From Deltaproteobacteria bacterium (GTDB taxonomy: Bacteria; Desulfobacterota; Binatia; UTPRO1), in assembly GCA_016200545.1 (NCBI GenBank), contig JACQEO010000055.1, positions 1 through 64,000 on the forward strand: a stretch of 64,000 nucleotides of DNA, given 5' to 3'. Shown in pieces: positions 1 to 9,256 of this stretch. The translations under genes were made by a program, and so were the position numbers. The stretch's first letter is position 1; the number at the start of each line of letters is the position of its first letter. Under the pieces are notes generated by a model. That model did no database searches. It saw nothing but the letters and a program-made list of their open reading frames with translations, and had not been told where the DNA came from.

Positions 1-355
1 ACCGAAATCCACAGCCAAAAGTCGCGACGAAAAGCGCCCTTCCTTGAACAATCGACGCCGCGCGACTCGCAAATGACGCCTGCTAGGACGCTGGAAACCC
101 TTGTCCCACGCGGGCTAGAGGCGTTTCGCGACAGAAACTAGGTAGTTGGGAGCGGCCGGGATTCACTCCCGGCCGCGACGCCCATCGCGCGGCGCAGCCG
201 CGCGGGGGCAAATCTACTAAACAGGCATTCGCCGGCATGTGGGCCGTCGAGGTCGGTCTGCTCCACCACGAGTGGCTTGCGCGGCTCGCACGCAACCGGG
301 GCCGCGATCTTCATATGAGCGCAGCTTCCCGGCGCGATGCGCCACCATGCCACCG
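1..355. other. gene-free stretch at left edge
   Basis: No reading frame here looks like a protein: the short open frames on both strands are Arg/Pro/Ala-rich, without family motifs. The stretch lies downstream of the stop codon of the minus-strand membrane/TPR gene. Its one clear structure is the hairpin repeat at 152-208. The rest shows nothing I can name. Whether a gene enters from the left cannot be judged from so short a flank. Confidence 0.6.
152..208 (+). repeat. dispersed double-hairpin repeat, left copy
   Basis: A perfect 10-bp stem (152-161 with 167-176) closes a TTCAC loop. It runs into GCGACGCCCATCGCG (175-189), then a second perfect stem (186-193 with 197-204, loop GCA) that ends in GGGGG (204-208). 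The same order of hairpin, GCGACGCCCATCGCG core and GGGGG tail occurs twice upstream of purQ (53542-53592 and 53606-53658) in the same orientation. Stem sequences differ between copies while pairing is kept, which suggests the fold matters. It resembles REP-type dispersed repeats; the mobilising agent, if any, is not visible. Confidence 0.75.
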
Positions 356-2362
356 TCACTGAGTCCCTGCGCGCGCCGCCTCCGCCAGCGCGCTCCGGGC
401 GCGCTCGAAGTCGGGATGCCGCTGGAGGACGTCGCGCCACTCTGAGACGGCGCGGCTCCGTTCACCGGTCGACCAGTAGGCCAGCCCGAGCGAGTAGCGC
501 GTCCAGGCTCTGTCCGGGTCGAGCGCCAGCGCGCGCTGGTAGGCCCGAACCGCCTCGCCGTTCTGGCCGATCACGCGCAGAAAATCGCCGTACGCGAACT
601 GGCGCCACACCTCTTCGACCGGAACCGCGACCCTCTGCCAGAGGGACCGGTCGGTCGTCACGGGCTCCGCTTGACGGCGCTGCCTCAGCTCGGCGAAAGC
701 GCGTTGGGCGCGCTCGCGCGTCTCGCGGTGTGCCTCGTCGGTCGGAAGGTAGAGCGACGCGTTCTCGTCGTAGTAAACTAGCGACCAGCCGTGACCGGAG
801 GCCAGGTAGCGCGCCAGAGCGTAGTGGTCGGGGTAGTAGTCAAGGAGGAGCGCCCAGTCGAGCCGGTACTGCGCCGCCATCTCGGGCCAGCGTCGAGGGT
901 CTTCGAACAGCCCGAAGTAGGTGCGCAGGAACGACTCCGGGTACGCCGCCATGCGGCCGTCGATGAACACCGGCTGCCCCGGAAGGAGCTCCCAGGCGAG
1001 GTAGCCACCGGCGTTGAAGGAGTTGAAGGGCCGGCCGGCGATGCCGACCTGACGTCCGAACGCCACCGCCTCCGCCGGGAAGCGGAGCCGCGATATGCCG
1101 AAGCCGAACTCGTTCTCGAAGTTCGCCAGGCGCGAGAAGCGATTGGTGACGATCGCTCCGACGAGGAGCAGTATCCCCATCGCGACCGCAGCCTCCGCGA
1201 GGCGCGGCGCGAATCGTTTCGTCGCGGGCGCAGGGGCGGTGCGCCCGTCCCAGATCGCCCCCAGATTGGCCGCGACCGCCGGCACCGCCGTCCAGGCGAA
1301 GAGCGGGATGTGGCGGAAGACACGCGTCGACAGGAACCCGAATACCAAGACGGCGAACAGCTGGCCGAGATGCCAGCGGCGTAGGTTCACCAGGAACGAC
1401 GCGCCCGTGAGCAGGAGCATCGCCACCCACGTCCAGACGATCACCGGAAGCCCGACCCCGAACGGCGGCCGGAACTCGCCGATCCACTGCGCCACCACCG
1501 AGCCGCCGGACATCCCGAAGAGCAGCTCGAAGGGAAGGCGCGCCCCCGCGATGCCCCACGGGTTCACGAGACAGACGGCCGTGGCGAGGACCATGACGAG
1601 CGTCAGGCGTCGCCACTCCACAGGCGTACAGCGGCTCATTGCGCGCCAGCCCGAGGGCAGCGGCAGGAAGGCGAGTGTCGCCGCGAGCCAGTAGCAGCCG
1701 ATCAACCCGAGGCCGACGGGGACGGTGCCGTGTGCGTTGAACCACACCGCCTGCAGCGGGACGATCGCGTAGATGCCGCGCCCCGACTGCGGGTAGCGGT
1801 CGAGGAGCCAGAGGAACACGGCGAGGAAGAAGAAGCCGACCAGCTCGGGACGGGGCACGAGGCGCGGACTCGCAATGGTGAGTGCGAGCGCGAGCACGAG
1901 CGCGACGAGCACCGGCGGAGCATGGCGCCGCGCCGTCGCATACAGCATCCCGACCGTTCCGAGCATGAGGCCGAGCGCGAGCAGGATGCAGCCGTTCGGC
2001 CCTGCGGCGACCCACGCGCCGTAAAGCATGAGCTGGAAGAGCCAGTGCAGGTCGGCCCACGGGTAGTCGGGGGTGGTGAAGACGAGGACGTTGGTCGCCG
2101 GCCACTGCCACGTCGCCAGCATGAGCCGGCCCGCGGCGAGGTGATACCCGACGTCGAAATCGTCAAGGGGGCGGACCGTGAAGGCGATGGTGAGCGCCGC
2201 CAGCAGCACCGGGAAGACGACGCCCGAGCGTCGCGCCGAGCCGGAGCGCACGGGCGGCTCTCTTAGCGCACGCCTCGAAGCTCGGGAAGTTTCGCGTTCG
2301 TGCACTTCTCCGCACCGCCGCCCTGGATTACGGTGCCCGCCATACGCACCGACGCACGCCAC
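356..2362 (-). CDS. polytopic membrane protein with C-terminal TPR
   Basis: A 668-residue protein. After a basic N-terminal stretch come about ten hydrophobic segments, the first near residues 45-65. A soluble C-terminal third (about residues 430-668) ends in tetratricopeptide-like repeats with the spacing AVRAYQRALALDPD and YSLGLAYWSTGERSRAV. The early motif around FDVGYHLAAGR and PWADLHWLFQ recalls large bacterial membrane proteins related to GT-C/PMT-type glycosyltransferases, where acidic residues sit in the first periplasmic loop. Substrate and role cannot be assigned. The start is uncertain: an internal GTG or ATG nearer the first membrane segment would remove the Arg-rich leader. It is followed by the gene-free left edge and preceded by 225 bases after hisG. 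Confidence 0.75.
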   Translation of the reverse strand: MACVGAYGGHRNPGRRCGEVHERETSRASRRALREPPVRSGSARRSGVVFPVLLAALTIAFTVRPLDDFDVGYHLAAGRLMLATWQWPATNVLVFTTPDYPWADLHWLFQLMLYGAWVAAGPNGCILLALGLMLGTVGMLYATARRHAPPVLVALVLALALTIASPRLVPRPELVGFFFLAVFLWLLDRYPQSGRGIYAIVPLQAVWFNAHGTVPVGLGLIGCYWLAATLAFLPLPSGWRAMSRCTPVEWRRLTLVMVLATAVCLVNPWGIAGARLPFELLFGMSGGSVVAQWIGEFRPPFGVGLPVIVWTWVAMLLLTGASFLVNLRRWHLGQLFAVLVFGFLSTRVFRHIPLFAWTAVPAVAANLGAIWDGRTAPAPATKRFAPRLAEAAVAMGILLLVGAIVTNRFSRLANFENEFGFGISRLRFPAEAVAFGRQVGIAGRPFNSFNAGGYLAWELLPGQPVFIDGRMAAYPESFLRTYFGLFEDPRRWPEMAAQYRLDWALLLDYYPDHYALARYLASGHGWSLVYYDENASLYLPTDEAHRETRERAQRAFAELRQRRQAEPVTTDRSLWQRVAVPVEEVWRQFAYGDFLRVIGQNGEAVRAYQRALALDPDRAWTRYSLGLAYWSTGERSRAVSEWRDVLQRHPDFERARSALAEAARAGTQ

Positions 2363-2587
2363 AAGAGCCGAGTCCCCTCGATGGACGCGACTGCGCTCCC
2401 GCGCGCTCGTATCTGAACCGACATTTCACAATGAGCGGGCCCATGCACACTTGGGGTGCCTGCGTAGCCCGGTCGGCCCGGTCCGGCAAGCGATTTCTGA
2501 TCCATGGGGGCTTGATCTGCGGTGGAAGGCTGCCAACGCGGCGCGCCACGGGTGCTCCTGCCCCCGAATGGCAGTCGCCGGGCTGGG

Positions 2588-3460
2588 CTAAATGACCTTA
2601 TTGAGCGAGTACTCGATGATGCCGACGGCGCCGGCTTTAAGGAGCTTGGGGATCAGCTCGCGGACGACGCTCTCGGCGATGACGCTCTCGATCGAGAACC
2701 AGTCGGTGCCGTAGAGGGTGGAGACGGTCGGTGCCGTGATGCTGGGGAGCATGGCGACGATCGCGTCGAGGCGCTCTTTCGGTGCGTTCAATTTGAGGCC
2801 GACTTGCATCTCCGCCTGCAGGGCGCCGAGAAGGAGAAGCCCGATCTGCTCGATCTTCTCGCGCTTCCACGGGTCGGCGAGCGCGGTGTGATTGGCGATG
2901 AGCTGCGGGTTGGATTGGAAGAGCTCGCAGACGATGCGCAGGCCGTTGGCCCTGAGCGTGCTGCCGGTCTCGGTGACCTCGACGATGGCGTCGACGAGGC
3001 CCTCCGCGGCTTTGGCCTCGGTCGCGCCCCACGAGAACTCGACCTCGACGTCGATCTTGCGTTCAGCGAAGTAGCGGCGCGTGTAGTTGACGAGCTCGGT
3101 CGCGACCTTCTTCCCGCGGAGGTCCTCGGCGACCTGCACCGGTGAGCGCTCAGGGACGACGAGGACCCAGCGCGTCGGCCGCAGCGTTGCTTTGGAGTAG
3201 ACGAGGTCGCGGATCACGGCGACGTCGGCGCCGGTCTCGAGGATCCAATCGTGGCCGGTGATGCCGGCGTCGAGCGTGCCGGACGCGACGTAACGCGCCA
3301 TCTCCTGCGCGCGGATGAGGTTGCAGCGCAGCGCCGGATCGTCGACGGACGGAAAGTAGCTGCGGTCGCCCGCCTTGATGCGCCAGCCGCTCTTGCGAAA
3401 CAGCTCCACCGTCGCCTCTTCGAGGCTGCCCTTCGGAATGCCGAGACGGAGAACGCTCAT
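2588..3460 (-). CDS. hisG: ATP phosphoribosyltransferase (long form)
   Basis: The first enzyme of histidine synthesis, joining ATP and PRPP to give phosphoribosyl-ATP in the cytoplasm. The protein is 290 residues from the ATG at 3460 and starts [20 protein letters not shown], the usual HisG beginning. The core carries the segment [18 protein letters not shown], the PRPP-binding region of the family. Its length and the C-terminal region fit the long, allosterically regulated HisG that works without HisZ. The start overlaps the hisI stop by four bases (ATGA), so the two are probably translationally coupled. The reading frame stays open upstream of 3460, but that part is shadow inside hisI. Confidence 0.95.
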   Translation of the reverse strand: MSVLRLGIPKGSLEEATVELFRKSGWRIKAGDRSYFPSVDDPALRCNLIRAQEMARYVASGTLDAGITGHDWILETGADVAVIRDLVYSKATLRPTRWVLVVPERSPVQVAEDLRGKKVATELVNYTRRYFAERKIDVEVEFSWGATEAKAAEGLVDAIVEVTETGSTLRANGLRIVCELFQSNPQLIANHTALADPWKREKIEQIGLLLLGALQAEMQVGLKLNAPKERLDAIVAMLPSITAPTVSTLYGTDWFSIESVIAESVVRELIPKLLKAGAVGIIEYSLNKVI

Positions 3461-3840
3461 CGCTTTGCGTAGAGCGTCGCCGGATCGACGACGCGCTCGG
3501 CGGTGACGCGCCAGGCGTTGCCGTCGCGACGGCGGAAAAAGCAGCTCGCGTAGCCCTCGTGGCAGGCGGCGCCGCCGTGCTGCACGATCCGGAGCAGCAG
3601 CGTGTCGCCGTCGCAATCGACGTCGATGGAGCGTACCTCCTGACGATTGCCGGAGGTTTCCCCTTTGACCCAGAGCGCACGGCGGGAGCGACTCCAATAG
3701 CAGGCGTAGCCGGTTGCGATGGTGCGCTCGTAGGCGGCGCGGTTCATGTACGCGAGCATCAGAACGGCGCCGGTCGCGTCGTCCTGGACGACGACGGGAA
3801 CGAGCCCGTCACTTTTGCTGAAGTCGATGACGTCGGACAT
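3457..3840 (-). CDS. hisI: phosphoribosyl-AMP cyclohydrolase
   Basis: A 127-residue stand-alone HisI that opens the adenine ring of phosphoribosyl-AMP in histidine synthesis. The metal-binding motif [11 protein letters not shown] (about residues 73-83) and the later [15 protein letters not shown] with its Cys, His and Cys ligands are both present. There is no HisE (pyrophosphohydrolase) domain fused at the C-terminus, so HisE must be encoded elsewhere. A TAGGAG ribosome-binding site lies eight bases before the ATG. It is the first gene of the hisI-hisG pair and divergent from lpxD across a 143-base gap. Confidence 0.95.
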   Translation of the reverse strand: MSDVIDFSKSDGLVPVVVQDDATGAVLMLAYMNRAAYERTIATGYACYWSRSRRALWVKGETSGNRQEVRSIDVDCDGDTLLLRIVQHGGAACHEGYASCFFRRRDGNAWRVTAERVVDPATLYAKR

Positions 3841-3983
3841 CGCGTGCTCCTAACATAGCCTATTTGGAGCGGCAAATTCGCGGCCGGAGGTCGCGCGTGC
3901 GACGCACGTGCAGGACGACCTGGGCGGCTTGCGGCGACGCGCGCGTTTCACGTAAAGCTCACGTCGATGCAGGCGTTCGACGC

Positions 3984-5036
3984 ATGAGACTCGCCGCGCT
4001 CGCCGAGCGGCTCGACTGCGAGCTTCGCGGCGACGGGTCGATCGAGATCCGCGCCGTGCGCAGCCTCGAGGAGGCCGGGCCCGGCGACGTCACCTTCCTC
4101 GCGAACCCGAAGTACACGAGCCAGGTGGCGATGACGCGGGCCTCGGCGATCATTCTTCCTGCGGCGGCCGACGAGGTACCGCTCGCGAGCCTACGCGCGG
4201 CGAACCCGTATCTCGCGTTCGCCGAAGCGCTCGGTCTCTTCTACGTACCGCGCCGTCCCGCCCCCGGCATCCACCCGACGGCGGTCGTCGCCACGAGCGC
4301 AAAGGTGGCCGCACCGGTTTCGATCGGCGCCTATGCGGTCATCGGCGACGACGTGGAGATCGGACCCGAGGCGACGATTCACCCGCACGTGACCATCTAT
4401 CCGGGCGTGCGCATCGGCCGCGCCTTCGTCGCCCACGCGGGTGTCGTCGTGCGTGAGGACGTGCGCATCGGCGACCGCGTCGTCTTGCACCCCGGCGTCG
4501 TTCTCGGCGCCGACGGCTTCGGCTTCGCGCCGAGTCCGCGGGGCGCCGTGAAGATTCCGCAAACCGGCACCGTCGTCATCGAGGATGATGTCGAGATCGG
4601 GGCCAATACCACCATCGATCGCGCCACGCTCGGCGCCACGACGGTGCGGCAGGGGGCGAAGCTCGACAACCTGGTGATGGTCGCTCACAATTGCGAGGTG
4701 GGCGCGCACTCGTTCCTCGCAGCGCAGGTCGGCCTCGCGGGGTCGACGAAGCTCGGTCGCGGCGTGCAGATGGGCGGCCAGGCCGGCGCCGCCGGACACC
4801 TCACGATCGGCGACGGTGTGCAGGTGGTCGCGCAGAGCGGCGTGCCGAACTCGATTGCGCCGGGGCGTATCGTCGGCGGCTATCCGGCCGTCGAGGTGAC
4901 GCGCTGGCGACGGGCCTCGGCGGCGTTGTTGCGACTGCCGGAGCTCCTGCAACGCGTCCGACGTCTCGAGCGTGCGAGCGCAGGCGGTGCGTCGCCGCCG
5001 CGCCCGCGGCGCCCCGCGCGCGACGACGGCGAGTAG
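3984..5036 (+). CDS. lpxD: UDP-3-O-acylglucosamine N-acyltransferase
   Basis: Transfers a 3-hydroxyacyl chain from acyl-ACP to the amino group of UDP-3-O-acyl-glucosamine in lipid A synthesis. The start at 3984 gives 350 residues beginning MRLAALAERLDCELRGDG, matching the LpxD N-terminal domain; the frame is open further upstream but that part is basic and unlike the family. From about residue 105 come the hexapeptide repeats of a left-handed beta-helix (for example IGAYAVIGDDVEIGPEATIH). The segment MVAHNCEVGAHSFLAAQVGLAG holds the catalytic His region. The Arg/Pro-rich tail after residue 330 is low complexity. The neighbours are not lpxA, lpxB or fabZ, so it is separated from the usual lipid A cluster. 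Confidence 0.93.
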   Translation: MRLAALAERLDCELRGDGSIEIRAVRSLEEAGPGDVTFLANPKYTSQVAMTRASAIILPAAADEVPLASLRAANPYLAFAEALGLFYVPRRPAPGIHPTAVVATSAKVAAPVSIGAYAVIGDDVEIGPEATIHPHVTIYPGVRIGRAFVAHAGVVVREDVRIGDRVVLHPGVVLGADGFGFAPSPRGAVKIPQTGTVVIEDDVEIGANTTIDRATLGATTVRQGAKLDNLVMVAHNCEVGAHSFLAAQVGLAGSTKLGRGVQMGGQAGAAGHLTIGDGVQVVAQSGVPNSIAPGRIVGGYPAVEVTRWRRASAALLRLPELLQRVRRLERASAGGASPPRPRRPARDDGE

Positions 5037-5158
5037 TCGAACGCACGCGCACGCCGCCGCTCCGACGTCGGCGAGGCTGGCGGGTGCCCGGTTCGCTTGT
5101 GCGTCGCGCGGGCGAACACATATAAGGAATGGAGCGCAGTCCGCGCGGGGTTTCCCCC

Positions 5159-5695
5159 ATGAAGGTGCAACTCCACGACATCCTCGCCGTTCCCACCGCG
5201 ATCGCGTATGCCGAGTCTGTCGACCAGCTGAATGCGACGCTGCGTGAATCGCACTGTCCGGACTACGCGTTCACGGCGCCGCTCGACGTCGACATCACGT
5301 GCTCGCGGTCGCTGCTCGACCTGTTCTTCGACGGTCGCGTGCGTGGCGTCGCAACGGCGACGTGCGCTCGCTGCCTCGCCCCGTTCCCACTCGAGATCAC
5401 GAAGGATTTCTCGCTGGTTCTCACCCCCGAGGAGCCGCTCCGCGGCGAGATCGAGCTCGCGGCGGGGGATCTCGCCGAGTCTTTCTACAGCGGTACCGAG
5501 GTCGACGTGACGCGACTCGTCTACGAGCAGGTACTGCTCGCCTTGCCGACACGGCCGCTCTGTGATGAAGAGTGCCGTGGCCTGTGCCCGCAGTGTGGCG
5601 TGAACCGCAACACGACGGAGTGCTCCTGCACCGTCGATTCCGGCGACCCACGTCTCGCGGTGCTGCGCGGGTTGAAGATCGGCGGCGGCGCCTGA
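5159..5695 (+). CDS. DUF177 (YceD-like) protein before rpmF
   Basis: A 178-residue YceD/DUF177 family protein, which in bacteria almost always sits directly before rpmF, as here. It carries the usual Cys pairs: CARCLAPF at about residues 64-71 and a second cluster CDEECRGLCPQCG near residues 138-150, with a further C-S-C after it. Family members are linked to ribosome/23S rRNA accumulation, but the molecular role is not settled. An ATG at 5129 would add ten residues; its AAGGA lies too close to the start to serve as a good ribosome-binding site, and the sequence from MKVQLHDIL matches the family better. Confidence 0.85.
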   Translation: MKVQLHDILAVPTAIAYAESVDQLNATLRESHCPDYAFTAPLDVDITCSRSLLDLFFDGRVRGVATATCARCLAPFPLEITKDFSLVLTPEEPLRGEIELAAGDLAESFYSGTEVDVTRLVYEQVLLALPTRPLCDEECRGLCPQCGVNRNTTECSCTVDSGDPRLAVLRGLKIGGGA

Positions 5696-5713
5696 GGCCG
5701 CCGAGGAGGGGTC

Positions 5714-5896
5714 ATGGCGGTTCCGAAGCGACGCACCTCGAGTACGAAGCGCAACAAGCGGCGAGCGCACGACGCGCTGACGCCGGCGAGCTGGATCACC
5801 TGTCCCAACTGCCAGGAGCCGATGCTTCGCCACCGCGCCTGTGCGCACTGCGGCGAGTACCGCGGACGCAAGGTGCTGGACATCCAAGAGGCCTGA
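5714..5896 (+). CDS. rpmF: 50S ribosomal protein L32
   Basis: A 60-residue L32 of the large ribosomal subunit, beginning MAVPKRRTSSTKRNKRRAHD, with the zinc-binding form of the motif: CPNC and CAHC, 13 residues apart. GAGGAGG lies just ahead of the ATG, an excellent ribosome-binding site. In many bacteria rpmF leads into plsX and fabH; here fabD follows after 31 bases, so those two genes are missing from the usual place. Confidence 0.97.
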   Translation: MAVPKRRTSSTKRNKRRAHDALTPASWITCPNCQEPMLRHRACAHCGEYRGRKVLDIQEA

Positions 5897-5927
5897 GCCT
5901 CGAGCCACGCTGCCGACGCGCGAGGCC

Positions 5928-6857
5928 GTGTTCTCCTCCGCTCTTCTCTTCCCGGGTCAAGGATCGCAGCACGTCGGCATGGGTCGACGGCTCGCCGCCG
6001 AGCATCGCGTCGCGCGCGCGACCTTCGAGGAGGCCGACGAGGCCCTGGGGATACGTCTCAGCCGGCTGTGCTTCGAGGGTCCGGTGGACGAGCTGGTACA
6101 GACCGAGAACGCGCAGCCGGCGATTCTCGCGACCAGCATCGCCGGCTATCGCGCCGCCGCTAAGGAAATCGACCTGCGGCCGTCGTGGCTCGCCGGTCAT
6201 AGCCTCGGGGAGTACACGGCGCTCGTCGTCGGCGGTGCTCTCGGGTTCGCCGAGGCGCTGCGGCTGGTGCGATTGCGGGGACGCTTGATGCAGACGGCGG
6301 TGCCCGAAGGCGTCGGCGCCATGGCGGCGATCATCGGCCTCGCCGAGGACGCGGTCGCGGCGGTTTGCGCGCGCGTCGCCGAGCACGAGGTCGTGGAGCC
6401 GGCGAACTTCAACGGTGCGGGGCAGATCGTGGTCGCCGGCCATCGCGGTGCGGTCGCGCGCGCCGTCGCGGCGGCGCGCGCTCTCGGCGGACGCGCCGTC
6501 GAGCTGCCGGTGAGCGCGCCGTTTCATTGCCGGTTGATGGCGCCGGCGGCTGCAGGCTTGGCGCGCGCGCTCGCCGCGGTGGAGATCGCGCCGCTGACGA
6601 TCCCGGTCGTCGCCAACGTCGACGGGGCGCCGAACGCCGACGCCGCGCGCGTGCGTGCGCTGCTCGTCACCCAGGTGACCGCTCCGGTGCGTTGGGCGGA
6701 GTCGATGGCCACGCTGGCCGAGCTCGGTTGCGTGCGTGCGTTCGAGATCGGCCCGGGACAGGTGCTGACGCGTTTGGTGCAGCGCATGCAGCTCGGCATC
6801 GAGGCGGCCGCGGCCGGAGAGGGCGAGGGCTGGGCAGCGCTCGCGAGCGTCGCGTGA
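5928..6857 (+). CDS. fabD: malonyl-CoA:ACP transacylase
   Basis: Loads malonyl groups onto acyl carrier protein for fatty acid synthesis. From the GTG at 5928 the protein has 309 residues and begins MFSSALLFPGQGSQHVGMG. The nucleophile elbow GHSLGEYTAL and the active-site His in PVSAPFHC are present. The ATG at 5841 would overlap rpmF by 56 bases and add a non-family leader, so GTG is preferred; a GAGG lies close before it. It ends in a GTGA overlap with fabG, indicating coupling. Confidence 0.93.
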   Translation: MFSSALLFPGQGSQHVGMGRRLAAEHRVARATFEEADEALGIRLSRLCFEGPVDELVQTENAQPAILATSIAGYRAAAKEIDLRPSWLAGHSLGEYTALVVGGALGFAEALRLVRLRGRLMQTAVPEGVGAMAAIIGLAEDAVAAVCARVAEHEVVEPANFNGAGQIVVAGHRGAVARAVAAARALGGRAVELPVSAPFHCRLMAPAAAGLARALAAVEIAPLTIPVVANVDGAPNADAARVRALLVTQVTAPVRWAESMATLAELGCVRAFEIGPGQVLTRLVQRMQLGIEAAAAGEGEGWAALASVA

Positions 6858-7603
6858 ACGGCGCGCTCGCGGGTAAGCTTGCGCTCGTCACCGGCGGATC
6901 GCGTGGCATCGGCGCCGCGATCGCGAGGGATCTCGCGGCGGCGGGCGCGCGCGTCGTCGTCAACTATCGGGCGCAGTACGAGGCCGCGGCGGCGGTCGTC
7001 GCGCACATCGCGGCGGCGGGCGGCACGGCGGAAGCGGTCGCGTTCGACGTCGCCGATGGCGAGGCCGTCGACGTCGCGGTACACGACATCGCCGTGCGCC
7101 TTGGCAACGTGGACATTTTGATCAATAATGCCGGCGTTTCGGCGGACGGGCTCATCCTTCGGACGAGCGAGGAAGCGTGGGATCGAGTCCTCGACGTCAA
7201 CCTCAAGGGGGTTTTCAACTGCACGAAAGCCGTCACGCGCGGCATGATGCGGGCACGCGCGGGCCGCATCGTGAACATCAGCTCCGTGGTCGGCTTCATG
7301 GGTAACACCGGGCAATCGACATACGCGGCCGCCAAGGCGGGCGTGGTTGGATTCACGAAAGCGGCGGCCCGCGAGCTGGCGTCGCGTGACATTACGGTGA
7401 ATGCCGTCGCGCCGGGGCTGATCGCGACCGACATGCTCGAGGGCATGCAGGCCGCCGCGCGCGACATGGTGTTGGCGCTGGTGCCGCTGCGTCGCCTCGG
7501 AACGCCCGAGGAAGTCGCGGCGGCGGTCACATTTCTCGCCGGTCCGGGGGGAGCGTACATCACCGGTCAGGTCATTCACATCAACGGCGGATTGTACGTG
7601 TGA
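6854..7603 (+). CDS. fabG: 3-oxoacyl-ACP reductase
   Basis: NADPH-dependent reduction of 3-oxoacyl-ACP in the fatty acid elongation cycle. The 249-residue short-chain dehydrogenase shows the cofactor motif GGSRGIG near residue 14, NNAG near residue 89, and the catalytic Ser (NISSVVG) and YAAAK pair. The GTG start overlaps the fabD stop by four bases. It forms a fabD-fabG-acpP run without fabH or fabF. Confidence 0.94.
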   Translation: MNGALAGKLALVTGGSRGIGAAIARDLAAAGARVVVNYRAQYEAAAAVVAHIAAAGGTAEAVAFDVADGEAVDVAVHDIAVRLGNVDILINNAGVSADGLILRTSEEAWDRVLDVNLKGVFNCTKAVTRGMMRARAGRIVNISSVVGFMGNTGQSTYAAAKAGVVGFTKAAARELASRDITVNAVAPGLIATDMLEGMQAAARDMVLALVPLRRLGTPEEVAAAVTFLAGPGGAYITGQVIHINGGLYV

Positions 7604-7612
7604 GGAGGAAGC

Positions 7613-7849
7613 ATGGCGTCTCCGGTTGAGACCAAGGTTCGAGAGATCATCTGCGAGCAGTTGGGAGTGAGTGAAGAGGAGGTGACGCCGGAGGCGTCCT
7701 TCATCGAGGACCTCGGCGCCGACTCGCTCGACATCGTCGAGCTGGTGATGGCGCTGGAGGAGGAATACGAGATGGAGATCTCCGACGAAGATGCAGAGAA
7801 GATCCGCACCGTACAGGACGTGGTGAACTACATTGAAAGTCATAAATGA
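7613..7849 (+). CDS. acpP: acyl carrier protein
   Basis: A 78-residue acidic carrier that holds growing acyl chains on a 4'-phosphopantetheine arm. The attachment Ser is in the motif [18 protein letters not shown] (Ser about residue 38). A strong GAGGAGG ribosome-binding site precedes the ATG, as expected for an abundant protein. The usual next gene, fabF, is absent; glyA follows after two hairpins. Confidence 0.97.
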   Translation: MASPVETKVREIICEQLGVSEEEVTPEASFIEDLGADSLDIVELVMALEEEYEMEISDEDAEKIRTVQDVVNYIESHK

Positions 7850-7863
7850 TTGTGCCCCCGTAC

Positions 7864-7888
7864 GCGCGGCGCGCTTTGCGCGCCGTGC
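7864..7888 (+). promoter_or_regulatory. hairpin 1 between acpP and glyA
   Basis: An 11-bp stem with one G-T wobble (7864-7874 with 7878-7888) closes a TTT loop, 14 bases after the acpP stop. It is very GC-rich and lacks a U-run, so it is either an atypical terminator or a stabiliser of the acpP message 3' end. Confidence 0.6.
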
Positions 7889-7901
7889 TCCGATGGGCGT
7901 C

Positions 7902-7926
7902 GGCGCGCGAAGTGAATTCGCGCGCC
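7902..7926 (+). promoter_or_regulatory. hairpin 2 between acpP and glyA
   Basis: A perfect 10-bp stem GGCGCGCGAA (7902-7911) pairs with 7917-7926 across a GTGAA loop, 13 bases after hairpin 1 and 25 bases before the glyA ATG. It shares the GGCGCGC core with hairpin 1, so alternative pairing between the two is possible. Its job, terminator, processing site or leader control of glyA, is unknown. Confidence 0.6.
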
Positions 7927-7951
7927 TCCCACCACATGACGAGGGGTCCTG

Positions 7952-9196
7952 ATGCTTAGTGCGCTGGAGAAGAGCGATCCCGAGGTGTTCGCGTCGATTC
8001 GGCGGGAGGCGGAGCGGCAGCAGTACAATCTCGAGCTGATCGCCTCGGAGAACATCGTGAGCGAGGCGGTGCTCGAAGCGCAGGGATCCATCCTCACGAA
8101 CAAGTATGCCGAGGGGTATCCTGGGAAGCGCTACTACGGTGGATGCGAATTCGTCGACGAGATCGAGACGCTGGCGATCGCGCGCGCGCTCTCTCTCTTC
8201 GACGCCGAGCACGCGAACGTCCAGCCGCACTCGGGGTCGCAGGCGAACATGGCGGTGTACTTCTCACAGCTCGCGCCGGGCGACACGATCCTCGCGATGA
8301 ACTTGAGCCACGGCGGGCACCTGACGCACGGCAGCCCGGTGAATTTCTCCGGGCGTTTTTTCAAGATCGTGCCCTACGGCGTACGCGAGTCCGACCAACG
8401 CCTCGACTACGAGCAGCTCGTCGCCCTGGCACGCGAGCACAGACCGAAGCTGATCGTCGCCGGGTACAGCGCCTATCCCCGCGTCCTCGACTTCGCGGCG
8501 TTCCGCGCCGTCGCCGACGAGGTCGGAGCGATCCTCATGACCGACATGGCGCACTTCGCGGGCCTGGTCGCCGCCGGGATCCATCCGTCGCCGGTGCCGT
8601 TCTCCGATTTCGTGACCAGCACCACGCACAAGACGCTCCGCGGGCCGCGCGGCGGGTTGATTCTGTGTACGGAGCGCCACGCCAAGGCGCTCAATTCTTC
8701 GATCTTCCCCGGCAACCAAGGCGGACCGCTGATGCACGTGATCGCCGCCAAGGCGGTCGCCTTCAAGGAGGCGCTCTCTCCGGAGTTCAAGGCCTACCAG
8801 CGGCAGATCGTCGCCAACGCCCAGGCGCTGGCGGCGGCGCTGATCGAGCGCGGCTTCCGACTCCTGACCGGTGGTACCGACGTGCATCTGATGATGCTCG
8901 ACCTGCGCGGCACCGAGCTCACCGGCAAGGTCGCCGAGGAGACGCTCGACCGCGCCCGCATCACCGTGAACAAGAACACCGTCCCGTTCGACGCCCGCTC
9001 GCCGATGGTGACGAGCGGTGTCCGCATCGGTACGCCGGCGGTGACCTCGCGCGGCATGCGCGAGGCCGAGATGGTGCACGTCGCCGCGTTCATCGCGCGT
9101 GCGCTGCAACACGTCGGCGACGGCGCGGCGCTGAAGGCGATCGGCGATGACGTCGCGTCGCTCTGCCGTCGCTTCCCGATCTACGGCGGACGGTGA
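7952..9196 (+). CDS. glyA: serine hydroxymethyltransferase
   Basis: A PLP enzyme that interconverts serine and glycine while charging tetrahydrofolate with a one-carbon unit, feeding purine and thymidylate synthesis. The 414-residue length is standard. The family N-terminal segment ([21 protein letters not shown]) and the PLP-lysine motif [13 protein letters not shown] (about residues 224-236) are intact. A GAGGGG ribosome-binding site lies eight to nine bases before the ATG. nrdR follows after 60 bases, an order seen in several proteobacteria. Confidence 0.97.
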   Translation: MLSALEKSDPEVFASIRREAERQQYNLELIASENIVSEAVLEAQGSILTNKYAEGYPGKRYYGGCEFVDEIETLAIARALSLFDAEHANVQPHSGSQANMAVYFSQLAPGDTILAMNLSHGGHLTHGSPVNFSGRFFKIVPYGVRESDQRLDYEQLVALAREHRPKLIVAGYSAYPRVLDFAAFRAVADEVGAILMTDMAHFAGLVAAGIHPSPVPFSDFVTSTTHKTLRGPRGGLILCTERHAKALNSSIFPGNQGGPLMHVIAAKAVAFKEALSPEFKAYQRQIVANAQALAAALIERGFRLLTGGTDVHLMMLDLRGTELTGKVAEETLDRARITVNKNTVPFDARSPMVTSGVRIGTPAVTSRGMREAEMVHVAAFIARALQHVGDGAALKAIGDDVASLCRRFPIYGGR

Positions 9197-9256
9197 CGCC
9201 GGCGTGACGCAGGCGCGCGAGGCGAGCGCCGGGCGCCGTCGCGCCGGAGTTGTGCG

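Noticed and set aside
1..295. Short frames at the left edge as genes
   Set aside because: No motifs, Arg/Pro-rich content, and they overlap the hairpin repeat.
3864..3983. Upstream extension of lpxD
   Set aside because: Forty basic, Cys-containing residues with no LpxD similarity; 3984 gives the normal protein start.
6365..7603. 412-codon frame ending with fabG
   Set aside because: The first 163 codons are a shadow of fabD; FabG begins at the GTG at 6854.
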